This document shows positions 1 to 10,920 of a stretch of DNA of 64,000 bases, piece by piece. The DNA is from Bimastos eiseni (taxonomy: Eukaryota > Annelida > Clitellata > Crassiclitellata > Lumbricidae). A program made the translations under genes and the position numbers. Where the stretch lies: the NCBI GenBank assembly GCA_959347315.1, contig OY365806.1:51574068-51638067 (forward strand), in the 5' to 3' direction. The notes under the pieces were generated by a model that saw only the letters and a list, made by a program, of their open reading frames with translations, was not told where the DNA came from and did not search any database. The first letter of the stretch is position 1. Every line of letters begins with the position of its first letter.

Positions 1-59
1 GCACATCAAGCTATGTTAAGCTATGAAAACAGTTATTTTGAGCAATGAAAAAAGTCGTT

Positions 60-340
60 ATAGAGGTGGGCCCACGCACAAGCGTGGAACAAACCGACGA
101 ATTCTCATCGGTAGCTTGCAGATGGCATGGATGTTCAGGGTCTCTGGGCCAAGTTGCGTCGGTAGAGTAGGGCGACGACTGCTGACAGCGCTCACAGACA
201 TGGTGACGATATCGAGAAGATGTCCCTCACTGGTGGGAGACAACGCACGCTCGGATATTCGTCGAGGCGCAAGGAGGAAGTGAAAAAGATATTCGTCGTG
301 TGTTGGTCGATAGATTGAATAGCCACCTGTGACATAAACT
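60..340. repeat. dispersed repeat, copy 1 (pairs with 63545-63810)
   Basis: This block and the one at 63545-63810 are similar in the same orientation. Shared landmarks are a CCCAC...CGTGGAAC start, GATATTCGTCGAGG followed by CAAGGAGGA, and the end GATTGAATAGCCACC. No protein family is recognisable in either copy. The element type is unknown. Confidence 0.6.
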
Positions 341-711
341 TCTCTTGCCTCTGTTTTGGTGACGTTAAGACTTGGATGGCTAGAATAACTCAATAAAAGT
401 CATTAATTAATACTGTATTCCATCCATGCATTCATCCCACGGCCCGTCAAAAGCACCCCGGACAAATGCGCCCCGACAAATGCGCCATAAAACGACCGAC
501 AAAAGCCCCTCGACATTAGCACCGCATAATTATCTCGTCCCATGTTCGTGATCGTTAGAGAGCGAATAAAATTGACTATTTAAATTTACTATTAATGAAT
601 AAAATGCGCTCTATTCATAATTTATATGTGCAATGGTAATCTTGGCAAATCGAAGTTTTGTCTGCAAAGTTAGTGCGTATGCCTACAGCCATTATCATGC
701 ACTTAACACGC
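341..711. other. no gene seen
   Basis: Non-coding. Near 450-520 there is a small cluster of the direct repeat GACAAATGCGCC and close variants. Nothing else was recognised. Confidence 0.5.
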
Positions 712-1185
712 GCTTTGAAGCTGATTGAGACAGAAGCTGTACTGATGAAAATAATACATTATTAAATGGAAGTTGAATTGATGCGAAGAATTAGTGTTTA
801 AACGGAAGCTGGCTAATGGAAAGGAGTCTGTTTAAACAGAAGCTGTATTGATAATATGATCAGCATTATAATTAAGCATGAGCAGGGCTATATATAAACG
901 GAGGCTGGTTCGATGAGAACAATCACGCTTAAGTAGAAGCTGGATTGATAAACTGAACCACTTAAATGATAGGGGATCACCGAAATATTTCTGATTAAGC
1001 TTGAGCTGGATTGGTTAAAATAATTATGCCTCTATGGAAGCTGTATCAATGGTTATAATCGTGCTTAAGTAGAAGCTGGATTTATAAGATAATTCCAGCT
1101 GGGTCAATGAAAATTATCGTGCTCAAGTGAAAACTGGATTGGTGAAAAGCAATATGCTTAAATGGAAGTTAGACAGATGAAAGGA
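712..1185. repeat. degenerate tandem repeat, block 1
   Basis: A diverged array with a period of roughly 40 bp. Its best-kept core is AAGTAGAAGCTGGATTGAT followed by GAAAA and a CGTGCTTAA-type spacer, clear near 930 and 1065. Copies differ by many substitutions and small indels, so the array is old. The same unit recurs at 2725-3025. Confidence 0.6.
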
Positions 1186-1803
1186 CCTAGAGCCCTTATG
1201 TTGAACGATTACTATATAATAGTTCTCGATCAGAAGGTTACAATCCTTGCATCGTTACACATGGCAGTAGAAAATAACTGTATAATTTAGTAAGAGCTTT
1301 TGTAAGACACTAGACATATTGTGTGTAGTTGAAATAGTGTATTAAATCGATATAATTCAAAGTTGCATCAACAATACTCAATCTACCTAAACGGCACACT
1401 TAGTACATCTTTAATCTTATTCTGATACTTGATGCAGAAATACGGACAGTTCTTCAAAGGTATCTTCGATTCTTCATGAGTAGATCATTGAATTTGCAGG
1501 ACTATTCCAGGACGATATCAACAGTTGTCATACCACAAGGATGAAATGTATAATATTCCAATCTTTCGTCAATGTTAAACAAATGTCGTTAATTCCCGAC
1601 ACGAGTACTTGGTGCTGACAATACCCAGCCAACGTAATCCAAAGTAGACGTGAATTATCCAGTTCGCAACGATAAGTAAACTCAAATATTTCGCAATCGC
1701 AAGATATTATGCAAAATCGCAGTCCGTTACTTTCAAACGCACGACGATGACGACGCTTCACACTTCTTCAACGATTTATGGTCAATCGCTTCACTAATAA
1801 TTC
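1186..1803. other. no gene seen
   Basis: AT-rich sequence without a supported gene or clear repeat. Short open frames on both strands have no recognisable content. Confidence 0.5.
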
Positions 1804-1811
1804 CCAGAAAG

Positions 1812-2249
1812 CCGATTGGTATGGTCTCGAGACAGTTTTTTTTAGTATCTCGGATGCCTGCTGTCTCGGTCTCGGTCTCGAGTTAGTGTCTCGAATTTTT
1901 AGAAACTGTCTTGAAGTGAATGTCTTGTTCTGTCTCGAATAAGCGTTCTCGATAAGTTTCGCGTGAACAGCCTTAAAATCTTGCGCGGCAATATTAAAAC
2001 TGTTCTCAGGATTTTGTACTATATACATTATAGGTTTCAAATTGAAATTACAAATAAACAATGTTCCCGAAAACTGATACATTAGCATTTTACAGCATTT
2101 TATATAGGATCACTTGTCTTTTGCTGTCTCGTACTGTCTTGAACCTAGCGTCTCGGTCTCGGTCTTGGTACCTCACTATCTCGGTCTCGGCACCTCACTG
2201 TCTCGGTCTCGTCTTGGTCTTGAAGTTTCAAGTCTTGCATACAACACTG
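1812..2249 (+). mobile_element. GAGACC-rich hAT-like non-autonomous element, copy A
   Basis: A 438-bp shortened copy of a family whose arms are packed with GTCTCG/GAGACC words. The right end matches the family terminus CAGTGTTGTATGCAAGACTT (read on the minus strand) and the left end is a diverged version. It is flanked by CCAGAAAG at 1804-1811 and CCAGAAAA at 2250-2257, a 7/8 match to an 8-bp target duplication of hAT type. It encodes no protein. Related copies are at 23543, 41559, 43061 and 53541. Confidence 0.7.
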
Positions 2250-2724
2250 CCAGAAAATTATGACAACCTGCTATACACATCGATGAAGAAAACTACGACA
2301 ATCATGGTGATTCATCGATCTCCTTTTCTACCGCAACTTGAGTTAGCAATTCAATAATACAAAGAAACCGCAGTCTTCCGCTTTACAATATCAACTCAAC
2401 TAATCAACACTTTCGAATAATTCGATCTATGAATGCATAATTCGGCCTAGTATCTTCTCATTGGCTGACCCCGACATCATCGCGTTGAATATACAGTTAG
2501 TTCACAATGGTGCGCTTCTATTGGTTGATTTGATCGTTCAGACGTTAAAGCTTTATATTTCGTTGTCTAACGATTAATTATATTAAATTAAAATTCCGTT
2601 CAGAATTAAACTAATTAAACTTGTGCCCTCATTAAATTAAACTTGTTTATTCTATGCTTACCTATATTAAATAATTAACAGTTCATTTGTATAGGAGGAG
2701 CAACGCTACAAAGGATTTCATCAT

Positions 2725-3025
2725 GGATCTGAGATGATTAGAGAATGCCGCTTAAATCGAAAATGCATCGATGAAAATTGTCGTGCTTTAGTAGAAACTG
2801 GATTAATGAAAAGAAATGTGCTTATAATGGAAGCTGGATAGATGAAAATATTTCTAAATAACTGAAAGTTGGATTGATTAGAGAATGTCGCTTAAGATGG
2901 AAGCGGCATCGATGACAATTATCGTGCTTTTAGTAGGAACGGGATCGATGAAATAGAAAGATGCTTTAATGGAAGCAGGATCGATTAATAGATTTTTGGA
3001 TAAACAGACCCTGGATTGAAGACGC
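2725..3025. repeat. degenerate tandem repeat, block 2
   Basis: Same roughly 40-bp unit as at 712-1185, seen as GTAGAAACTGGATTAATGAA and GGAAGCTGGATAGATGAAA. The gap between the two blocks contains the GAGACC element at 1812-2249, so one older array may have been split or partly copied. The stretch 2258-2724 between them shows nothing recognisable. Confidence 0.55.
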
Positions 3026-4620
3026 ATTTGTCGAGGCGCATTTCTCGGCGTAGCCATTCATCCAATCATGCATATATATTTATACGTGCCAGTGCCACCA
3101 TCTACAGTCATCCACAGTCATCCATTCACCTAGAAACTGTAGTCTGTTTCCTTGCCTTTCTTCGCAATCGTAATCTCAGCATTTCTACAGCGCCCACAAA
3201 AGCGAAGTCGCGGGAACCAGCTTATTCACAGGCGCTTAATCAAAACAGAATCGATAGGCAGAGGGTCAAATCCAGAGAGTCAGGCAGGCAGACAGGTAGA
3301 CTGCTAAGGTGCTAAGGTGGATGGTGTTTGGATTTGAAACGGCGAGGAAGATAGGAGGAAGAGGAGGAATCAGGATAGGATTTGTGAAAGAGCAGTGTTT
3401 TGAGTTGTGAGTAAAAAACATGTGCGGAGATAGCAAGAGGTGAGATGTTTCTGAATTCGTAGGACGGATCGGATATTTGTCTTAATGCTGGTCCTGTCCT
3501 TTATTCCTTCCTTCACACCTTCCCAGCTTTCCCGCAAGCGATTCTTCCTTCCTTGTAGCCACCCTTCTGCTAAGTCTTCTAATGTCTGCAGGCTACTCCT
3601 CCCTTTCACCTTATTCACCTGCTCATCCTCATTATCCACCATCTCTCTTTCTTCTCGTTCTACTCCTCTGTTTCCTGCTTTCTCGTCTCTTAGTTTCGAA
3701 ATAGGACCCTGATCGTCTCTGCTGGAGACCGTTTTGCAGCGGATCCCTGGTCGAAGCGAATGCTCAGCAGAGGTGATAAACCGGAGACAGGACGCGGTCC
3801 AACTGTTATCGCTTGGCCAGCGGGAAGCCGAACTCTACTAATACCTCCTTCGCTCTCATCCATGCTTGATACGTTATCATCTATCACGCCTTGATTGCAA
3901 AATCTACGGGGTTCAATGCAAAAGCCTTTTCTCAGAAAGATAGCTTGCATCATAAGTAATATTGTAATCATGTAATGTAATCTGCTCTAATGCGTTTTAA
4001 CTTGTAAGCCAGGTCAGTTGGTTTTGGAATGGGCCCTAGAGCTGAAAGTGTTGAGACATGCGAAAACTCGATATTCGATTAGAAAATGAATCAGACGGAA
4101 GCATTCGATGAGATTCGAAAGATTTTCGAATCATGACCTTTTGACACCCTGCTGTTGTAAACCTTTAGTTGTTTACGGCTGGTCGATTAGTTGTTGGATT
4201 GTTTCGTGCAGCCAACCAATTTAATTTGGAGCTACGTACGTCACCAGCGACTGCGACTACTACAATGCTGCATCCAAATGGCCAGCGTGCTGACATCTAG
4301 CCGACGCAAGTAATAAATGCAATTTAATAAAATTTTGGAAGGAGAATAAAAAGAGGATTCCACTGCTGTCGATAGCAACGCTTAGTTTAATTGTTATTCA
4401 AGTCCCAAATTATTTGTCTGCAGATTTTATTCAGTTGGAGGGCAGACAATTCCGGCTATTGCCTCATTGGCACAGCGTGGTGAGTTTATCAGAGCGCCCA
4501 TTTCAAAATGAGAAGATGGGAAAATTCTATTAGGCCTATTATGGGCCTATATAGGCTTACATAGACATCTCTCCTGTAACTCCGGAAAATAGCAAGAAAA
4601 CATTTGCTCATTTTCATGTC
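3026..4620. other. no gene seen; one short dispersed repeat
   Basis: Non-coding. At 3188-3238 there is a motif GCCCACAAAAGC...CCAGCTTATTCAC...GGCGCT that recurs at 32038-32085 and, more diverged, near 33220-33270. The rest is unrecognised. Confidence 0.45.
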
Positions 4621-4628
4621 AGTAAAAC

Positions 4629-4880
4629 CAGTGTTTTTTCTAGGGAAAAAGGTGCCTGAACGCATCAGTAGTATTGTCGAAAGAAATGACGCTAAAATTA
4701 GCTACAAAATAAAATCAATTTGATAGGACACAATGATCATGATCTTACTTATTCGTTTTAGAATGTAAAAAATTGAAATTGTAAAGTTTTATTTAAAATT
4801 CCAGAGTTTTTGCACAATTACCATTTTTATTATTTATTAATTTGAAGAAAAGGTGCCGGAACGCCAGAGAAAAAGCACCG
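4629..4880. mobile_element. hAT-type MITE
   Basis: A 252-bp non-coding element. Its ends are imperfect inverted repeats: CAGTGTTTTTTCTAGGG at the left and, on the other strand at the right, CGGTGCTTTTTCTCTGGC. It is flanked by a perfect 8-bp duplication AGTAAAAC at 4621-4628 and 4881-4888, as expected for hAT. The words GGTGCCTGAACGC and GGTGCCGGAACGC lie just inside the two ends in the same orientation. Confidence 0.75.
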
Positions 4881-4888
4881 AGTAAAAC

Positions 4889-6070
4889 CAAACAGACAAA
4901 CTAAAACTTTTTATTGCCACGAATTTTACAGTGACAAATAGGCTTTTAAATGTTTCACGAATGACGTTGACAAAAGGGAGACCCAGAATGGATATAGCCT
5001 TTTGATTATAATGCTGCTGATGTTAGGTCACAAAATTTTATTATCTCGTTACAATGGGAATTGCGGCAAGTACATACATGTAGGAAAATAATAACTAGAG
5101 TCACTAGACTACATCAAAACTACTTAATTGAGAGAATGTTACATGGTAAACTAAATAGTGGATTGGCTTTTGACAAAGACATAACATGTATCAACAAAGA
5201 ACAAGTTAGTGAGTTCTTAGTAGCTCAGAAAGTAGGGCTTACAATCAAAAGTAGCTATTTATATAGGATGACACAAGGTTCGTTCACCGTTTTTAAACGT
5301 TAATATCTCGGTCAAAACGATTCGGATCTCTTAAATATAGAGGTAGAAGTCGTAAGGAACGATTATGGAGTATGGGAAAGGGTTAAGGGTGACGATGGGA
5401 AGAGGGTGAGGAGTGCGAAAAGGAAGATGGGGTGGGAGAAGGAAGCGGTTAGGGTAGGGCGAGAAGTAGAGGAAGGGGAGAAAGTTTGGAAGTGGTGAGT
5501 GAGACCAAAGAGTGAATAGAAATTAGTGAAGACGGAGAAAGAGAAGAGGAATTATAGATGAGGAGGAGAGATCAGATCGAGGAAAGGTGAATTCTGCCAG
5601 TCATGCAGCCTCCAGGGCTGCAGAGTCCACTCGGGCCAGTCAGAAACGACAAGCTGCAGAAGCTGCAAGAACAGGAATGCCTTCCCACAACTTCGTCCTC
5701 AATCAAGGTGCCCCCATAAACTTCTTCACCTGGGCGAGCGCCGGGCACCCTAGCTAGTGAAATATAAATGATAAAAGGGCATCTGTCGCTAGAACGTAGT
5801 CGCAATTGCAAGCTTACCTTTGATTGTGGACCCTATTTCTTTTTCTGGTCTAATGGCAATAAGAAAATGTACATGTACATAGTCCTATATCAACAAAAGT
5901 TTGCTCTTTATTGTTTAGTCAAGATTTTTTTATTGCGCTAAGAGTTAAAACAAATTAAATAGAAGAGAGTCGCAGTAGGCCTATATCTCTATCACGTCAA
6001 GCCATTTTACGGTGTTGAAAATATCTATTTTATATTTTTACCCTCTTTTCTTTAACCTGGTTTGCTTAAA
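4889..6070. other. no gene seen
   Basis: Non-coding. 5340-5560 is purine-rich (long GGAAGAG-like runs). An 80-codon open frame at 5061-5303 on the + strand resembles no family I know and has no supporting context. Confidence 0.45.
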
Positions 6071-6079
6071 GTTTGTCAC

Positions 6080-6380
6080 GGTTGGTAATCTTTCAATTCT
6101 TTTTAGGTATGCTCCTCTACAAAGCTGAAATTGTGCACACATTTCAGGCCTACATGACAATGTAATGTATCATATGTTCACGGACATAACTGAAAAATAA
6201 AAATTAATTAATTTAAAAATGGGTTTAAAAAAATTTAAAAATTACGGACCGGAATCTTTCAAATCTTTTTCCGGCATGTTCCAATCGACCTACAGAGCTG
6301 ACATTTTGCACATATTTTAGGCTTGCATGACAATGCAATGTTTCTAATTTTGACGGACATAACTAAAAATTGAGAACTAA
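6080..6380. repeat. two-copy diverged tandem duplication
   Basis: Two units about 165 bp apart share AATCTTTCAA, CTACA(A/G)AGCTGA, TTTTGCACA/TTGTGCACA, CATGACAATG and GACGGACATAACT-like segments in the same order. Substitutions throughout show that the duplication is old. No coding potential was seen. Confidence 0.5.
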
Positions 6381-6536
6381 AAAAGCGAGACAAAAATGAT
6401 AACAATTAAAAAAATTACATATCGTTTAACCACTCGAACGAGTCCACCTTGACGAGCTCCACTTCATCAAGTTTGCATCATCAATGATGTGTAATCAAAA
6501 TTCTCTTAAGGAAATGGAATGATTGCGCCATCTACC

Positions 6537-7208
6537 TGCAATGACAAGTACGTCAGTTTTCCAAATATATCGAGTGTAAAACATCCGCCACATATTTTTT
6601 TAAAAACGTAGAAGACAATATGAAAACTGTAAAAAAAACAACGTTTTTTGAAAAACAGTAAAACACGAAAAAAACGTGCTAAAATGGATAATAAATCAAT
6701 TTACTTTTTTAAATTTTTTAAATTTTGATCATAAGTTTGATGGACGAAAAGAATAACAATTTAGCATTGGATAATTTGAAATACATGTACTGGGACCGTG
6801 AAAAGGATGACACGATCAGTATTAGAGATCATCTTGCTCAAGACGATAGCAATATAAATCCTGCGAAAAAGTTTCAAAGCACATAAAAAATTTATTACCG
6901 AAGAGAATAGCGAGAGGATGAAAAACGACACAATGCAAAGAAAGCGATAGGCGATTCATATTACTTTGTGCTTGATAGGATAATTGTTAATTGCTGATGA
7001 AATTCCAATTGTGTAAGCAGAGTTTTCAGTATTAAAATGCAGTAAAAAATCGTCAAAATTAAATTGATTTTTTCCCATTTTAACACGTTTTTTCGTGTCT
7101 TATCATTTCTCAAAAACGCAGTTTTTAACCGTTTTTCATTTTGTTTTCTCCGTTTTTTACATCTGTGGCGGATGTTTTATGGAAAACTGTGACGTACTTG
7201 TCATTGCA
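6537..7208. mobile_element. long-armed inverted-repeat (foldback) element
   Basis: The ends are inverted copies: TGCAATGACAAGTACGTCAG at the left and CTGTGACGTACTTGTCATTGCA at the right. Inverted similarity continues inward for about 170 bp per arm, including AACATCCGCCACA against TGTGGCGGATGTT and ACACGAAAAAAACGTG against CACGTTTTTTCGTG. The 330-bp centre encodes nothing recognisable. I found no clear target duplication, so the superfamily is unassigned. Confidence 0.65.
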
Positions 7209-7762
7209 AGAAATTAGTCAAGCATACCAGCAATTAGTAAAATAATTAGAATGCTCTAATAATAAGCTACACGAATTAATTTACAGGCCTAAGTAACTTT
7301 ATATGGGGCCTAATTATTTTCATAATTTGATCATTTAGTAATGCTATGCTATACGTTGCCCTTATGAATCTTGAAATTAAAAAAGTCCCGCGCTTTGGTT
7401 TAGCTTTAACCTTGCCACTAGATAGACATATATTTTGTTAGCAGCCTGAGTGCTAAGCGAAAAGGCTTAGCTTACATTTGATTAAATTTTAGATCATTAG
7501 AAGGAATATTATCATACTGTTAACAGAACTATTTCCCTTTTTCATTATAATAGACACATTATATTTTAGCTTCATTTGAATATGATTACCATCGCTTTTG
7601 AATTTGATTTTTATTAGCGTTGCGGCACACTCGAGAAGCACTGGGTTAGAGGGACTTCTGGCAGAACATTGCTTATAGATTGGCTGACAACACAACAGTG
7701 TACGTGTAAGTCTGTTGCCTTGAGTTGTCAGATGCCTACAATTTTCTTGTAGCATTTAAATA
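7209..7762. other. no gene seen
   Basis: AT-rich non-coding sequence between two mobile elements. No repeat or gene recognised. Confidence 0.45.
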
Positions 7763-7764
7763 TA

Positions 7765-8712
7765 CACCGTGTCTCAAAATAAACCAAGCAAAATTGTTTT
7801 TGTCAGAACTTCGTAAAATTATCACCAATTTTAATAACTCTTGGTAGGTAGATGCCATAATAGCTGAAGTTTTATGCTATATATAAATTTTCCACCTCAC
7901 CTGACTCATATCACCGCACTGCCTTGTTAAAAACAGATGTACCAATTTTCTATAACGCATACATTTTAAATTATCACTTGTATCAAACTATCTGATGACA
8001 GAATTAGCACGCAGTAAAGTAAAATATGGTATACTTAGCAGAATTTTAAAATTGTTACGACAGATCTGCTTAAGAGTGTTAGAATTGGTGCTCGAAATGT
8101 TCCCCGCTTACAAGGACACAAGCGCTTAGACGGCGACGCCATGCACTGGCCGATAGCAGCATCAACGATCGACTGGTCAAAGCGCACACATTCGTCAATC
8201 AGACGCGTTTTGAGTTCGTCGACGCTGGCTATTCTGAAGCGGTAAACCTTCTCGTGTATGCTATAGTCGACTGGGTTAAGATCCGGTGAATTCGACGGCA
8301 ACAGTGTTCGCTGGGTGAAGTCGGACGTCTCTCGATCCAGGAAAGAGACGGTGTCGCGTGCTCGATGCGCAAGGGCGCCATCCTGTTGAAAAAACTCGCT
8401 CATGGATATCTGGCAGTAACTTCTGGGCAAGAAGGTTGTCGTGATAGTATGCCCCATTCACTTTGATACCCGGCACGATGAAATGGAGTTCATTGCAGCC
8501 ATTGCAAGTAATAAAATCTAAGCGTTATATAAAAATTGATACTTCTGTGTTTAGAAGGTAGTGCGGTGATATGAGTCCGGTGAGGTGGAAAATTTATATA
8601 TAGCATAACAGTTCAGCTATGCCAGCTACCTACCAAAAGTTATTAGAATTGGTGGAAATTTGACGAAGTTCTGACAAAAATAATTTTGCTTCGATTTTTT
8701 TGAGACACGGTG
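7765..8712 (-). mobile_element. mariner-type element, deletion derivative
   Basis: Ends CACCGTGTCTCA (left) and TGAGACACGGTG (right) are inverted repeats flanked by TA at 7763-7764 and 8713-8714. The inverted repeats are long, about 160 bp each: the left includes GATGCCATAATAGCTGA and the right its diverged complement. The interior carries only the last two thirds of a transposase gene. A lone right end of the same family lies at 38868-39041. Confidence 0.75.
8035..8476 (-). pseudogene. mariner (DD37D, maT-like) transposase fragment
   Basis: Encodes the C-terminal catalytic part of a mariner/IS630-type transposase, the enzyme that cuts and joins the element ends at TA dinucleotides. Visible motifs in order are VNGAYYHDNLLAQ, the second catalytic aspartate in FQQDGALAHRARDTV, then SNSPDLNPVDYSI with the third aspartate. 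I count 37 residues between the second and third acidic residues, which fits the DD37D (maT-like) group. The N-terminal helix-turn-helix and the first aspartate are missing. A one-base shift near 8400 separates the VNGAYY segment from the QQDGA segment. The gene cannot give a working enzyme. Confidence 0.8.
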
Positions 8713-8714
8713 TA

Positions 8715-9049
8715 GAATAAGGTTCCTAACTTAAACTACAGACGATCTATTTTTCGCAATATTTGTATCCAAATGAGCTGTTTGAAAATGTTCACCTCGT
8801 TATCTGAAAACTCAAATGAATCCGAGGTCATCGTTGCTGAGTGGGTTACATGTTTCTTATTATTTGCGCTGATAATAATTAAATTCGTATAATTTGAGCA
8901 AATCTGTTCATTATTCTTGAATAGGGAGAATATAGGCCTAACAATTTTATCATTTATATGAGCATGGAATAATCATATGCTGGAAATATTTATGAATCTA
9001 GGGCCAATATTTATTTATATAGTTACTTACATATTATGTTTGCTATTTA

Positions 9050-9085
<36 letters not shown>

Positions 9086-9617
9086 CCTATTGGCTATTAT
9101 TATGTAGGGCCTACATAAATATACTTACAAATATAAATGTAATAATATAGATCTATATATAATATTACGCAGGCCTCCTTATGTGGGCCCTATCATGTTT
9201 GCACTATTTCAAGTCCTTTGCATTTTTGTATCTTAATGTTAAAGAAGAAGAAATCAGTATGCGATATTCAGCTGCTGAATGCTCTTCTTCTCCTTCGCTG
9301 CATCTTATCGTAATAATTTTATTATGAGCTCAGAAGGTGGTCCATAGCAGCAGCAGCAGCAGAAGCGTGCAACTACATCACCGCTGTCTTCTTCCTGTCA
9401 ATCCTCTAAGGTTCGCAGCGGCGGCACTGATAAATGACGATGATCAAAGAAACGTCGATCAATCAGGCGTCACATTTAGATAAATATTAGTTCTGCCCCT
9501 AAATGTCACAGATCTATAACAACATGACTTCCTGCCTAAAGCCGTTCTCTACTCCAGATACATGCGTACCTGTACAGTGTATACGTTCGTGTATACATAG
9601 GCCTACGCAAACACATG
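8715..9617. other. no gene seen; TA microsatellite
   Basis: AT-rich non-coding DNA with a perfect (TA)n run at about 9054-9083 and a short CAG run near 9347-9362. Confidence 0.5.
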
Positions 9618-9633
9618 TTAGCGATGTTCAGCC

Positions 9634-10340
9634 GATGCATGTATTATATGTATGCATGTATGTATGTATGTATGTATGTATGTATGTATGTATGTACTGA
9701 ATATATGAATGTATGCATGTATGTATGTATGTATGTATGAATGTATGTATATATGCATGTATGCATGTATGTATGTATTTATATGAATGTATGTATGTAT
9801 GTATGTATGTATATATGCATGTATATATGTATATATGTATGTATATATGCATGTATGAATGTATGTATGTATGTATGTATGTATGTATGTATGAATGTAT
9901 GTATATATGCATGTATGCATGTATTTATATGAATGTATGTATGTATGTATGTATGTATGTATGTGTGTATATATGCATGTATGTATGTATGTATGTATAT
10001 ATGCATGTATGTATGTATGTATTTATATGAATGTATGTATGTATGTATGTATGTATGTATGTATGTATGTATGTATGTATGTATATGAATGTATGTATGT
10101 ATGTATGTATATATGCATGTATGTATGTATGTATATGAATGTATGTATGTATGTATGTATATATGCATGCATGCATGTATGTATGTATTTATGTGTATGT
10201 GTGTATGTATGTATGTATGTATGTATGTATGTATGTGTGTATGTGTGTTTGTATATATGTATGTATGTGTGTGTATGTGTGTTTGTATGTATGTATGTAT
10301 ATACGTACATACATGAATGCATGCATGTATGTACGTATAT
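9634..10340. repeat. (ATGT)n microsatellite array, about 700 bp
   Basis: Almost pure GTAT/TGTA tetranucleotide repeat, broken at intervals by TGAATG, TATATATGCATG and ATTTATATGAATG variants. These variants recur together, giving a higher-order unit of about 80-120 bp. The right end passes into GTGTGTATG and then a TA run at about 10349-10364. The Met-Tyr-Val-Cys open frames here are artefacts of the repeat. Confidence 0.95.
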
Positions 10341-10479
10341 ATCTAACATATATATATATATATAATTTAGTAAATATGTTAATAACATCTTTAGTGATAT
10401 CATTATTAGCACTATTTATATCTTTCACTAAACCAATTATTACCAAATCTGATCACTCAAATTTAATGTGATATATGTT

Positions 10480-10920
<441 letters not shown>

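Noticed and set aside
53..393. Open frames across the left-edge repeat
   Set aside because: The second copy at 63545-63810 does not keep the frame, so the repeat is not coding.
712..1185. CRISPR-like spaced repeats
   Set aside because: Units are strongly diverged, spacers are not of fixed length, and the DNA is eukaryotic.
9503..10471. Long overlapping open frames of Met-Tyr-Val-Cys or Ile-His-Thr-Tyr on both strands
   Set aside because: They are translations of the ATGT microsatellite, which lacks stop codons in several frames.
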